From a virus, in IMG/VR virus record IMGVR_UViG_3300037963_004137, positions 1-28,916 of that record: 28,916 nt of DNA. The stretch is one strand, 5' to 3'. The position numbers and the translations under genes were made by a program. The notes below the pieces were generated by a model. It saw only the letters and a program-made list of their open reading frames with translations, searched no databases and had not been told where the DNA came from. This document shows, one piece after another, positions 8,083 through 17,281 of this stretch (its first letter is position 1; each line of letters starts with the position of its first letter).

Positions 8083-9014
8083 TGTCCAGGATCAACCGAC
8101 CGCGCGTCGCAGACGGCGACAATATCGACGCAACCGACTTGAACTCTCGTTTTACGGATTACACTCAAACAGGCGCGTTAAACGCCTATAATACAAGAGA
8201 TGCGGCGTTCGATCTTCCGCAGTTCAAGAATCCAGGCGCGTCGACCTTCGGATTTCTTGCGAGCTATCAGAACAGCGCGATTATCGGCGCGAATGACTGG
8301 AAACATTCGAGCGTGGTCACCGTGACCGGTGTAAGCGCCGCGCCTCCTCCAGCGACTCCCTTTATTGTCGGGAACGCCGCTGGAAGTCCGACTCCGATTA
8401 GTCTCGGAGCCGCTGGAGTAACCGTCGCGACCGGAGAAGTCCTTCGCGTTTATTGGGACCTCTCTGTCTATCCCCATTGGGAAGGCTCTCGACCCTGGAC
8501 GACCGGCGCGTCCGTCGACTTCTATGTCTTCGACAAAGGTTCCGGCGTTGCGCAAGCGCTCGGAACGAATGCGGCGTGTTGGGCTTTCTGGCTACAATGG
8601 GACATCACGTCGAACGCTCTCGCGAACTTTGTCGATGTACCGAACCAGTCCGACTTCAGGACCGACTTATACGGGGACGGCTCCGCATACGGAGCGCAGC
8701 TCGCGGACACTATGGCGACCAGCGTGGTTCCGGCGTTTATCGATCGCGCCGCTCCTGACGATGGATTAATCCCGTCGACTCCGGTTTCCGAGCGCGTCGG
8801 ATGGAGAGGCGTTTCCGGCTCTTTTTATTATCCGAAGACGTCCGGCTCCCAGACAATCTACGGTCTCCGCGTTGTGTTTACGGGTCCCATGTCTCCGAAT
8901 CACAACACAACGTCCGGCGCGAATCACTTGATTCATTCCGTCGCGTGGTCGTCCTCGAGCCGGTTGTCTTATGCCGGTGGATCGATCGACGTTGTGAAGC
9001 AGAGGGTCGGTTAA
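8082..9014 (+). CDS. Tail protein, probable fibre or tip component (310 aa)
   Basis: After a short N-terminal anchor (VADGDNIDATDLNSRFTDY, residues 9-27) the protein is beta-rich and glycine/proline-rich, with long stretches of alternating hydrophobic residues and no catalytic motif. The anchor has the form seen in tail proteins of podoviruses, where a G-x-x-I-x-A-x-x-L-N pattern precedes a variable C-terminal domain. It starts at the last base of the preceding stop (TAATG), so it is coupled to the 219-aa gene. It is followed by the 99-bp gap that holds the first 48-nt dyad. Confidence 0.65.
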   Translation: MSRINRPRVADGDNIDATDLNSRFTDYTQTGALNAYNTRDAAFDLPQFKNPGASTFGFLASYQNSAIIGANDWKHSSVVTVTGVSAAPPPATPFIVGNAAGSPTPISLGAAGVTVATGEVLRVYWDLSVYPHWEGSRPWTTGASVDFYVFDKGSGVAQALGTNAACWAFWLQWDITSNALANFVDVPNQSDFRTDLYGDGSAYGAQLADTMATSVVPAFIDRAAPDDGLIPSTPVSERVGWRGVSGSFYYPKTSGSQTIYGLRVVFTGPMSPNHNTTSGANHLIHSVAWSSSSRLSYAGGSIDVVKQRVG

Positions 9015-9110
9015 ATGCTTAGACCCTTGCGAATGCTGTGGACAGGTGATTCCTTTAATTATAAAAAAGAGAATCACCTGTCCACGCCGTTCTCCGGTTT
9101 GGAGGCTTAA
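9015..9110 (+). CDS. Possible 31-aa ORF overlapping dyad A (doubtful)
   Basis: An ATG directly after the stop of the 310-aa gene opens a 31-codon frame ending at TAA 9108-9110. It reads through the whole 48-nt dyad. In the same frame, dyad B near 25126 would encode the same WTG and KKENHLST strings, but this follows from the shared DNA. GAGGG lies about 10 bases upstream, so re-initiation is possible. I rate it low: the conserved part is exactly the inverted repeat arms, which favours a DNA or RNA structure over a peptide. Confidence 0.15.
   Translation: MLRPLRMLWTGDSFNYKKENHLSTPFSGLEA
9038..9085. repeat. 48-nt dyad element, copy A
   Basis: GTGGACAGGTGATTC (9038-9052) and its exact reverse complement (9071-9085) flank an 18-nt A/T-rich spacer. 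The same 48-nt layout occurs at 25126-25173. It lies between two tail genes, ends just before the SD of the 235-aa gene, and has no T tract after either arm, so it is not a standard terminator. A protein-binding site, replication element or stable mRNA hairpin are the options. Confidence 0.9.
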
Positions 9111-9113
9111 GAT

Positions 9114-9821
9114 ATGGCATTCAGTCCACCGACGACCTTTTCAAACGGCACAGTTTTAACCTCTGCGAACCTGGAAGGGAACTTCCAGGCGTTGCGGGTC
9201 TATCTACACAGCGGGATTGTCGCCGGGGACTTCGAAGCGTCAACCTGGATACAGACGCGCCACATACAGCCGCCACGATATGAACCATATACAGGAGTTC
9301 AGCACGGGGTATCAGGTCATCAAGGCGGACAATGGAGCGGAGGAGCCTCCGCGCGCTTGACATTCGCGACGAAGTACACGACCGGAGGCGGGAAACCGGC
9401 GACGTCCACGTTCGAGCGCCTCTCTGGTACTTCGTTTGAGGTCGAGATACTGCAACCGAACTCGATCGTTCTCTTTCATTACTGGTATGAAGCAGAAATC
9501 GGACCGGATTACACGACCGGAGGCGGACAAGCGACCGCAGCGGATCGACTGGTCTGGATCGGTCCTCTGGATGGGAATACCTCCCTGGTCTCTACCAACC
9601 GAGTGCAACCCGCGCAGAACCTCCAGTCCGGGTTCCAAGAGACTTATCCGATTGGATCGTCTAAGACGTACCCAATGAGCGGAGGATACGCCTCGCGGTC
9701 TGGAACCTTGACCGCATTTAAACCAGTAGGAACCTATACCTATGGTTTGGTATACCATTCACAGATCGACCGAGCCGCAATTGTGAATTGGGGCGTCGCG
9801 CTCGAGGTCTATTATCTCTAG
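9114..9821 (+). CDS. Tail protein with fibre-type N-terminus (235 aa)
   Basis: The N-terminus, FSNGTVLTSANLEGNFQALR, matches the G-x-x-L-x-A-x-x-L-x-x-NF pattern common at the start of podovirus tail-tip and fibre proteins, where it serves as attachment to the tail. The remaining 190 residues are beta-rich (for example SGTSFEVEILQPNSIVLFHYWY) and contain no enzyme motif. An SD GGAGG lies at 9101-9105, just after dyad A, so the dyad could influence its translation. It is the third of three similar-architecture proteins and a candidate receptor-binding component. Confidence 0.7.
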   Translation: MAFSPPTTFSNGTVLTSANLEGNFQALRVYLHSGIVAGDFEASTWIQTRHIQPPRYEPYTGVQHGVSGHQGGQWSGGASARLTFATKYTTGGGKPATSTFERLSGTSFEVEILQPNSIVLFHYWYEAEIGPDYTTGGGQATAADRLVWIGPLDGNTSLVSTNRVQPAQNLQSGFQETYPIGSSKTYPMSGGYASRSGTLTAFKPVGTYTYGLVYHSQIDRAAIVNWGVALEVYYL

Positions 9822-9833
9822 AGAGGGTCTTCC

Positions 9834-10484
9834 ATGCCTGCATTGACAACAGCGGCCATCATTGCCGGAGCGACAGCCGCCGGAGCTGGAATCGCGAAGG
9901 GAGTCGGAGAAGCAAGAGCCGCGAGAAAGCTCTTCGACGAAGACATGGAACTCGAGCTGGAAGAGCTTGAACGTCGCAAGAAAGAGGAAGCGCTCGGACT
10001 GACTGAAATGGAAGAGGGCGCAATCCGAGCGCGCTTTCTTGCAGCGCAATCCGGGACACAGCGACAGCTTCAGGCGCAAGAACTCGAAGCCGCAGCGGCG
10101 TCCGGTGCTGTCTCCGGTCGCGACGTTTTCCTCCGAGAGCAAGCGAAACAAGCCGCAGCGCGACGACAGACACAACAAGAAAACCTCGCAATCGTCGAAG
10201 CAGACACCGCAAAAGCCGCAGCGGAGACCGCGCGGGTTGACCTATTAAGACAACAAAGAGCCGCAGCGGACGCCGCTCGAATCCAAGGGATTACGAACGC
10301 TGTCTCCGGCGGTCTCCTCGGAGTCTCGCAAGCTGCCGGAGGCTATCAGGCTCAACAGTTCCAGGCGCAATTAGCAGAAGCCCAAGTCCCCCAGATCGAT
10401 ACCGAATCGCTCTTCCAACAATATGGTATGCCCGAAACCGGAGCGACCTTCGGCGGTCTGGTTCCGTCCCCTTACAGATTCTAA
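9834..10484 (+). CDS. Ejection / internal virion protein, gp14-like (216 aa)
   Basis: The N-terminus (residues 2-25) is an Ala/Gly-rich hydrophobic helix, followed by a long charged helical region with coiled-coil character (about 28-150, many Glu, Arg, Ala and Gln). Another Gly/Ala hydrophobic stretch (NAVSGGLLGVSQAAGGY, about 151-167) precedes the tail. This layout is that of T7 gp14-type ejection proteins, which leave the virion first and form a pore in the outer membrane. It is the first of three consecutive genes matching the gp14-gp15-gp16 order. Sequence similarity cannot be judged here, so the call rests on architecture and order. Confidence 0.7.
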   Translation: MPALTTAAIIAGATAAGAGIAKGVGEARAARKLFDEDMELELEELERRKKEEALGLTEMEEGAIRARFLAAQSGTQRQLQAQELEAAAASGAVSGRDVFLREQAKQAAARRQTQQENLAIVEADTAKAAAETARVDLLRQQRAAADAARIQGITNAVSGGLLGVSQAAGGYQAQQFQAQLAEAQVPQIDTESLFQQYGMPETGATFGGLVPSPYRF

Positions 10485-10502
10485 TCGCGGAGGCGTTCCG
10501 AT

Positions 10503-12476
10503 ATGCCCTCGACAAATTACACCGGACGCCGTCCGATCTATATCGAGAACTACGCTCGCGCGGTCTCCGCTGCGGCTCGATATGAAGACCTGCTCGCAAC
10601 CGTCCGCGAGGAACAGGACCGCGTTGCATATCTGGACTCATTAATCACCGCAGAGAACCAGACGAAAGCCGCGCTTACAGAGACCTTCCGAGCGCGTCCG
10701 GTTGACCTGTCACAGGTTAAGGCTCTGCTTCGCAGTCAATACGCTATCGACGACGCCGCAAGACAGCGCGCAGCTGGAGCGGTTGCGGCTCGCGTCGCTG
10801 CGGAGAGTCTTCCAGCGCAAGAACTTGCAATCTTGAACACAGCGCTCGGAACCGGAAGTCGCGCGGAAACGGTTCGGGTAGCGAAAGAGCTTGCAGACAG
10901 AGCGACACCGCAGCGCGCCGCAGCAATTATCACAAAAATAGCGTCAACCGGCATCTTACCAGCGGGAGAACTCCAACAGCTGCAAGAACAAATTTCCCAA
11001 CGGACCGCAGCATACAAAGGCGGTCGCGTCGCTGTCGATGGTCGACAACAGGAGGCGGTCTCCGCTGCGATGGATGTCCTGTTGTCCTCCGCTCCGCTTG
11101 CGATTCGCGGAGGCTATGCCGGTCGAGAGATTGCAGACCTTCGACGTCTTACCGCGACAGCGTTGAAAGAACGCGCGGAGATATCGGAAGATGCTGCAAT
11201 GTCGCAATACCTCGCAAATCGCGCGACAGCGCTCGAGGATAGCGAATTCGCGACAGCGGAAGAAGCCTTCCAAGCCGCTCTCGAGATTGTCCGAGCAACG
11301 GGAGACCCGTCCGCAATCCAAGACCAGTTCGCGAGAGACATATACGAAGAAGCGCGCGAGAAACAAGCGTATCAGAACGACCAGCGTGCAGACTTCGAAG
11401 AAGAAGTCCTCGCAAGTCGACAACGCCTCGCGGAGCTGGAGAGTCGCCGCGCGTCTTCTCCCGGTGCACAGTATGACGATCCAGCGCGAGAAGTATACCG
11501 GCGCGAGCTGGAGGCGCGAGGCTTCGACTTCGAGCGGAACGACGGTCGATATGTTCAATATCAACAGTCTCCATATTATGAGTCCCTGATAAAAGCGGAC
11601 GACATGGTCCGAAGCGTCCTCGATACCGGAGCCGCGCTCGAGGCGGTCGACCAAGACCAGCGCCTCGCGAGAGACCTCCTCCAGGCGCTCGACAGAGCCG
11701 GAAAGCCTTACGATATTGAAACGCTTCGAAAGAAGCTTGGAAAGACCATGGAGGGGGAAAGACTGGACGACGCAATCGCTTTCGCGCTTGCATTTAAAGA
11801 ACAGACGACGCGCGGTCTGGATAATCCCTCCCAGCTCGAACGACAGCGCAAGCTCGAAGAGACACAGCGGCGACAGCAGGAAAGCGCGAAAGCGTCCGCG
11901 AGCGCTCGCGCGAATGAACGACGCGGAGAAGAAGAACGCCTCCGCAACGCGGAAGAGAAAGCGAAGACCGCGCCTCCGTCCGACCAGTTCGCGTCGCGGT
12001 TTTATGCGAACCGATTAAGAGGAATGTCGATGGAGGACGCCTCTCGAGAAGCTCGCGGTGTCGCGCCTGCTTCCGCGATTCCGACGACCAGCCGGAGACC
12101 TCGAGAGCCTCGGACTGTGCAACCGGACGCGGCTCCAGTCGCTCCAATCGCTCCAGTCGCTCCGGCTCCGGTTCGGATTGCCGATCCCACTAATCCCGCG
12201 TTCGAGTTCGAACGGACCGAAGCCGGGGACTATATTGTCTATCGCGACGGTCGACGAACCGGCCGCGCTGTCCAAGGTTCGCGAGCGTTTCGGAGTATCG
12301 AGTCCGTCCTCTCCGGCGGTCCGGCTCTGTCGCCTCCTCCTCCTCCGGCTCCCGTGGTCGACGAAGCTCCTGAACTGGTCTTTGAACCGATTAAAATCGA
12401 AAGAGAAACCGAGGGTTTTTCACGTCGTCCAGGTGAGACAGACCAACAATATGAACGACGCCTGCTCGGAGAATAA
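10503..12476 (+). CDS. Ejection / internal virion protein, gp15-like (657 aa)
   Basis: This is an almost wholly helical, Ala/Arg/Glu-rich protein without visible catalytic motifs. Residues about 300-330 and 445-495 look like coiled coil (runs such as QRKLEETQRRQQESAKASAS). A Pro/Ala spacer with nonanucleotide repeats (VAPIAPVAPAP, encoded near 12137-12170) leads to a small C-terminal domain with FEFERTEAGDYIVYRDGRR. The position between the gp14-like and the giant protein fits the gp15-type ejection protein that forms a tube across the periplasm. Coupling is tight: its stop is two bases before the next ATG. Its SD is GGAGG at 10490-10494. Confidence 0.68.
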   Translation: MPSTNYTGRRPIYIENYARAVSAAARYEDLLATVREEQDRVAYLDSLITAENQTKAALTETFRARPVDLSQVKALLRSQYAIDDAARQRAAGAVAARVAAESLPAQELAILNTALGTGSRAETVRVAKELADRATPQRAAAIITKIASTGILPAGELQQLQEQISQRTAAYKGGRVAVDGRQQEAVSAAMDVLLSSAPLAIRGGYAGREIADLRRLTATALKERAEISEDAAMSQYLANRATALEDSEFATAEEAFQAALEIVRATGDPSAIQDQFARDIYEEAREKQAYQNDQRADFEEEVLASRQRLAELESRRASSPGAQYDDPAREVYRRELEARGFDFERNDGRYVQYQQSPYYESLIKADDMVRSVLDTGAALEAVDQDQRLARDLLQALDRAGKPYDIETLRKKLGKTMEGERLDDAIAFALAFKEQTTRGLDNPSQLERQRKLEETQRRQQESAKASASARANERRGEEERLRNAEEKAKTAPPSDQFASRFYANRLRGMSMEDASREARGVAPASAIPTTSRRPREPRTVQPDAAPVAPIAPVAPAPVRIADPTNPAFEFERTEAGDYIVYRDGRRTGRAVQGSRAFRSIESVLSGGPALSPPPPPAPVVDEAPELVFEPIKIERETEGFSRRPGETDQQYERRLLGE

Positions 12477-12478
12477 GA

Positions 12479-15400
12479 ATGGCGACTCCAGGCGAATATC
12501 TCGACCGAATCGGAGCCCTACGCGACGCCGGAGATACGGACGCTGCGGACTTCCTCACAGAGCGGTATCGGACTCTGAAGGCTTCCGGCGCGTTCGAAGC
12601 GCCTGGACCAGCTCCGCGAATGCAGGTCGATCCGGTCTCCTTCGCGTCGCCTGGACAGGTCGAGAAACAGATTCGAGAGCAAGCGCGCGAACTCGCGGAG
12701 GCGGAACAACTCGCTCGCGGTCGAGTTCAAGCGGCTAGCATTCCAATCGGAACGACGGATCGAGAGCGACAGCTGGTCGAGGAAGCGGAACGGTCTCGCG
12801 GCGCGTTCCTCGAAGCCGGTCGACTGGATGAACCGCGAACGGACACCGGCGTCCTTCCGTTCTTCCGTCCGTCGTTTATCTCCGACGAAGTCTCTTATCG
12901 CGTCCGCCCTCCAACCTTATTGGGTCCATACGATACGTCCGAAGCCGCAGAGGAGGCGCGAGGAGAGTCGGAGGACTTCTCTCGACAGTATCCGACCCCT
13001 TACGCGCCTGAAATGGTCGAAGAAGGAGTCCTCCGAACGTACCGCGATCCAGGTCGACGCGGAGCCGCTGGAGAAGGTCGAGACCCTACGCTCGGAGAGG
13101 AGTTTATCGAGGCGTTCGCTCAACAGCCGGTCATGTCCGAGGAGCAAGCTCGCGAGGCGGAACGAGCGCTCGCGAGACAACAGGCGGAAGTCGACCGGCG
13201 GATCAATGCAGGCGAACGGGTCCCCTTCCTCGAGCGGAATCCCGGCTCCCTCCTCGGAGAGGTCTTTACACGACCGGAACAGGGAGAGGGGATCGTAGAA
13301 TCTCCGCTCGGAGCCTCTCTTCGATCGACGCTCGGATATATCTCCGCGCTTGCAGGGGAAGGATACTTCTCCGCGCTCGGATATGAAGTCGATTCCGAAG
13401 GTATGCCCGTCGATCCCGACGATATCGCCTATCAGATCGGAAAGATTCGCGAGGAGTTCGGTATCCCTGAAGTCTTGCCGGTTGCGACGTCCGGCGGTCT
13501 GTTGACGATCCCCCTTCCAGGATTCGCAACCAGGCGCGAGCGCGGACAAGCGGAGCCGACATACTTCGACCCGTCATCCGGTCGCGCTGTCACTGGAGAG
13601 GGATACCTCGAGCGCGTCGTTCGGAACGTCGCTCGCGGTCGGTCGATCGGAGATGAGTTCGCAGCGACTCCAGCGGTCCGCGACTATTACGCGACGACCT
13701 TCGGAGACCCTGATCTCGCATACTTCGCGGGACTGGTTCCCGATCTCCTTCTTCCAGCTGGTCCAGGCGTCGCCTTAAAAGCGACAGCCGGAGCCGGACG
13801 ACTCATAAAAGCCGGAGGACTGGAGCCGCTGTCGCGTGCTTTTATTGAGTCGACGAATGCAGCGGAAGCGGCGTCCGCAGCGGCTCGGACAGGCGCGGAC
13901 TATGCAACCGGAGCCGGAGCGCGCGCGATCGAAGCCGGACAACGAAGCCGGAGCGCGATCATTGCGGATGCGTTAAAGAGCCGGTCGACTCCCTCGAGTG
14001 GGGCGCGCGGAGTCGCTGCGGACTATGTCGCAGCGGTGACACCGGGGAAAGCTTCAGACGCTCGGATAAACCGTCGCGTCGCGCTGCGAGTCCTCGACCG
14101 AATCGGACTCGATACCGACCTGGACATGGTTAAGAATGCCATTCGTCCGACGTCCGCGACGGTCTCCGCGATCAAGCGCGACGTCGGACAAGCGCTTCGA
14201 GGCATTGCCGACACAGCGGAAGAAGCCGCAGCGCTGGAGGCGCGGTTCGCGCGCTTGCTCGACCGAAACATTCCCGACGATTACGTCTTGATCTCTGAAA
14301 CGGTCGCGGTTCCTCGCATCTATGAAGAAGCAGCGCGAGAACAAGCGAAGAACGCGCGACGCGGTGTCTTCCTTAAAACGTCCGACGAAGTCGCTCGAGA
14401 CCTTGCGCGCGCTGCGGAGTCCTCCAGGTCTGAGGAGGTTTCAGACGCGCTACGGTCCGCCTCTGCGGCTGTCGCTGCGGACGCTGCGGAGGCAGGTCTC
14501 CGCTATGGACTGAAACAGCTTCCGAAACCGGTCCGAACTCGCATCGATTCCGCTCTTCGCATGCAAGCGAAGGAATCAGGAATCCCCCTTCCGAAGCTTC
14601 GAGAGACTCTCGGAAGCCGGTCTCCGCGCGAGTTCGCGGCGAAGAATCAAGATCGCCTCTCCGAGAGCATGCGCCGCGAGCTGGAGAACGCGCGGAAGTG
14701 GGACATGTCGAACCCTCGCGTCGCTGCACTGGTTGAAGACGCCGTCCGAATCGGACTCGAGCCACGCATTAAAGAAAGCGTTCGACTGTCTCGCGATTTA
14801 ACCGCTGCCCAGGTCGCGCTTCGAACTGCGGAAGGCTCCCTCCTCGCGAACCTGTCGACCGCCGGTCTCCTCGCGACTCCGACGTTTCGAAGGCTTGCAG
14901 CGGTCGGAGGTGTCCTTCGAACGGAGACCGTCGCGACAGCGCGAGCGGCGCAACGAATGAAGCGACGCGGACAGGAGGCGCTTCGAACAGCGTCGCGCGA
15001 CCTGTTCCGCGAGGTGCGCGACACCGGCTCCGTCGACACCGCGCTCTCCAACCTTCTCGCGCGATACTGGAGAGCAGCCGGAGAAACGGACGTCGTCGCG
15101 CTATGGGAACGACTCCTCGGAGAGTTATACGGAGAGGACGCCGTCCGTCGCGTCCTTCCGCTCATGAGACAAAAGAAGCTCGGACCGTTCGACAGAGAAG
15201 CGGATACACTCCTTCCAACGGTTCAAACCGTCCGCGCTATTGATCGCCTCGCGGCCGAAGTCGGTGCTGTCCGAGGCGGAACGCTCCTCGAGCCGGACTT
15301 CCATCGCGCATTTCTGCGGACGTCGATCGAGGAAGGTCTTCGAAAGAGCATCGCGCAAGATGAAAAGCTTCGAGAAATGCTCGCAAGCGCGACGACGCTC

Positions 15401-17281
15401 GAAGAAGCGACAGTCGGAACGATTGCCGGTGATGCTATCCTCGACACCATGCGGAGCCTTCGAGGACGACCTGGAGCGGTTGTCGACGCTTCGGAATCGG
15501 GACTCGACCAGCTTCGCACCTTGACAAAACAAGCCGCATTAAACCCGGAAGAGGCTCGACTTGTCGAGGTTCCAGCGGAATATCGAATCGGAAACACGCC
15601 TCGATATCGCCTGTATGACAGAGCCGCAGAAGGAGCGGAACGCATGCTCGCGGAGGAAGGGACGGAGTTGGTTCGCATGCTCGAGGAAGTCCCGGTCCGA
15701 CAACGCGGAGAAGTTCAGCGCATGGCTCGCGACTTGGTCGAGTTTCTTCTGTCAACCGGTCGACGGAACTGGATACAGCGCGCTGAATATGGATTCATTA
15801 TTCCCAATATTCCCACCCAGCTCGGACGACTGGTCGAGATGCCCTTGGTCGCGCTTGCGACCATCGGAGGCGCGAACGCTGCAGCTGGAGCCGGTCGACT
15901 TGCGCAACGTGCGACAAAGCAGCTCCTCGGACGACGTCTTCGAGGCGATAGCCTGGAGAGTGTCGACGGGATTGTCTATGATTCTGCGGACTTGGACAAC
16001 CTCGCGGCGGTCTATCCGCTCGGATTGTCACGTCTTGAAACGGAGCGAGTCGGTTCACTTGCCGGTGATCTTCTCCGCGATGCGAAGAAGCAAGCGCGAG
16101 GAAAGGGCTTCGACTATGTCGCGGAGTATTTGAATCCGCTCGACCGGGGACTCTTCCTCCGGTTCGCGGAGGCGCTCGAGCTGGGGTTCCGTCGAAGTGT
16201 CTTTGAGGCGCGCTTGATTGCAGGCGACGCGCCGGAGGAAGCCGCGAACGTCGCGCGTCGCAGCTTGCTTGATTATGACGACGTTCCAGACGTAATCCGA
16301 GACAAGCTCGGACGGATCTTCGCGACCGTGTCGAATCGCTATGGATTGACGCGCGAGGCGATCGGACTCCTGAAGGACAACCCTCGCGCCGCGACTGCGA
16401 TCCTGAAGGGGACACGGGAGAAACAGCGGACACAGGACCCCTATCAGCTACACGGTGATAGGCTTCTGAAGTCCGCCGGTCTCCTGGACTTCGGCGACGA
16501 AGGCTCCTTCTATGGTCCTGAAGTCCCGGTCGCGTCTTTGATTGAACGACCTCTCGCAGTTCTGCGAGGCGCGGATATTCTCGCCTCTCGAATGCGAGAC
16601 CTATACAAAGCAGGCGACCGCCTCGCGGAGTCGGAGTTTATCGTCAAGACGACCGCCGGAGATATCAGGCGCTCCATTAATGACCCATTGATAGACGGTG
16701 TCTTCGATGTCTACGAAGCCTTCGACGGTTCCGAGCCTTACGAATCGCAGCGGCTCGGAGAAACGGAACCCATATCCGACGAAAAAACTTTCTGGACCTA
16801 TGCCCTATGGGCACACCGGAAAGATCCAGACCGCAGCTCGGGAGAGTGGCAAACATTCCTCGAGCGAATGCAGCCGGAGATAATCCCTCCTCCGTCCGGT
16901 GCGGAGTCGTCGTTCCCTGGTCGATGGAGTCGACAACCGCCGGAGGGGATTCCGCATATCTTAGACGGTCGAGATGAGTTCGGAGACCCGATTTATCTCG
17001 CGCTTCGACCTGGAGCGGAAGGTCTTAAACGAATCCGACTCGCGCGAGCGATTACGCCGGACCGCCTCGAGCGCCTCCTTCCGCTGGTCGCTGCGATGGA
17101 GAAGGAACCGACCGACGAACAGCGCGCGGAGGCGGATGTCTTTACTTCTCCGCTCATTCCCGACAGTCTCGGAGGAATGACCGCCTCTGTCTTCCTCGAG
17201 GCGACCGGAGTTCCAGGAGTCGAGCGCGGAACAGAGGCGCAACGTCGCGCGATTCGCGACGTCCGAGAAACAATCGAATAG
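12479..17281 (+). CDS. Giant ejection / internal virion protein, gp16-like (1600 aa)
   Basis: At 4.8 kb this gene takes one sixth of the genome. The product is helical and Arg/Ala/Glu-rich, with several hydrophobic or amphipathic patches (for example VPDLLLPAGPGVALKATAGAG near residue 425 and EMPLVALATIGGANAAAGAG near 1125). Near residues 1264-1300 it carries SLLDYDDVPDVIRDKLGRIF and a following ...LLKDNP, a pattern I associate with large minor virion proteins of many podoviruses. I see no lytic transglycosylase motif like that at the N-terminus of T7 gp16. It is the last and largest member of the ejection trio and probably enters the cell with the DNA. A promoter-like signal overlaps its stop codon. 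Confidence 0.72.
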   Translation: MATPGEYLDRIGALRDAGDTDAADFLTERYRTLKASGAFEAPGPAPRMQVDPVSFASPGQVEKQIREQARELAEAEQLARGRVQAASIPIGTTDRERQLVEEAERSRGAFLEAGRLDEPRTDTGVLPFFRPSFISDEVSYRVRPPTLLGPYDTSEAAEEARGESEDFSRQYPTPYAPEMVEEGVLRTYRDPGRRGAAGEGRDPTLGEEFIEAFAQQPVMSEEQAREAERALARQQAEVDRRINAGERVPFLERNPGSLLGEVFTRPEQGEGIVESPLGASLRSTLGYISALAGEGYFSALGYEVDSEGMPVDPDDIAYQIGKIREEFGIPEVLPVATSGGLLTIPLPGFATRRERGQAEPTYFDPSSGRAVTGEGYLERVVRNVARGRSIGDEFAATPAVRDYYATTFGDPDLAYFAGLVPDLLLPAGPGVALKATAGAGRLIKAGGLEPLSRAFIESTNAAEAASAAARTGADYATGAGARAIEAGQRSRSAIIADALKSRSTPSSGARGVAADYVAAVTPGKASDARINRRVALRVLDRIGLDTDLDMVKNAIRPTSATVSAIKRDVGQALRGIADTAEEAAALEARFARLLDRNIPDDYVLISETVAVPRIYEEAAREQAKNARRGVFLKTSDEVARDLARAAESSRSEEVSDALRSASAAVAADAAEAGLRYGLKQLPKPVRTRIDSALRMQAKESGIPLPKLRETLGSRSPREFAAKNQDRLSESMRRELENARKWDMSNPRVAALVEDAVRIGLEPRIKESVRLSRDLTAAQVALRTAEGSLLANLSTAGLLATPTFRRLAAVGGVLRTETVATARAAQRMKRRGQEALRTASRDLFREVRDTGSVDTALSNLLARYWRAAGETDVVALWERLLGELYGEDAVRRVLPLMRQKKLGPFDREADTLLPTVQTVRAIDRLAAEVGAVRGGTLLEPDFHRAFLRTSIEEGLRKSIAQDEKLREMLASATTLEEATVGTIAGDAILDTMRSLRGRPGAVVDASESGLDQLRTLTKQAALNPEEARLVEVPAEYRIGNTPRYRLYDRAAEGAERMLAEEGTELVRMLEEVPVRQRGEVQRMARDLVEFLLSTGRRNWIQRAEYGFIIPNIPTQLGRLVEMPLVALATIGGANAAAGAGRLAQRATKQLLGRRLRGDSLESVDGIVYDSADLDNLAAVYPLGLSRLETERVGSLAGDLLRDAKKQARGKGFDYVAEYLNPLDRGLFLRFAEALELGFRRSVFEARLIAGDAPEEAANVARRSLLDYDDVPDVIRDKLGRIFATVSNRYGLTREAIGLLKDNPRAATAILKGTREKQRTQDPYQLHGDRLLKSAGLLDFGDEGSFYGPEVPVASLIERPLAVLRGADILASRMRDLYKAGDRLAESEFIVKTTAGDIRRSINDPLIDGVFDVYEAFDGSEPYESQRLGETEPISDEKTFWTYALWAHRKDPDRSSGEWQTFLERMQPEIIPPPSGAESSFPGRWSRQPPEGIPHILDGRDEFGDPIYLALRPGAEGLKRIRLARAITPDRLERLLPLVAAMEKEPTDEQRAEADVFTSPLIPDSLGGMTASVFLEATGVPGVERGTEAQRRAIRDVRETIE

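Noticed and set aside
9060-9065. TATAAA in the dyad centre as a -10
   Set aside because: The TGGACA in the arm would give spacings of 15 bp in copy A and 11 bp in copy B, inconsistent with a conserved sigma70 promoter.
10956-11654. 232-codon minus-strand frame within the gp15-like gene
   Set aside because: It is antisense to a well-supported ejection gene, has no recognisable motif, no SD and no operon context.
12133-12170. Array of 9-bp repeats as a possible regulatory element
   Set aside because: The repeats are in frame and encode a Pro/Ala-rich VAP spacer in the gp15-like protein, so protein-level low complexity explains them.
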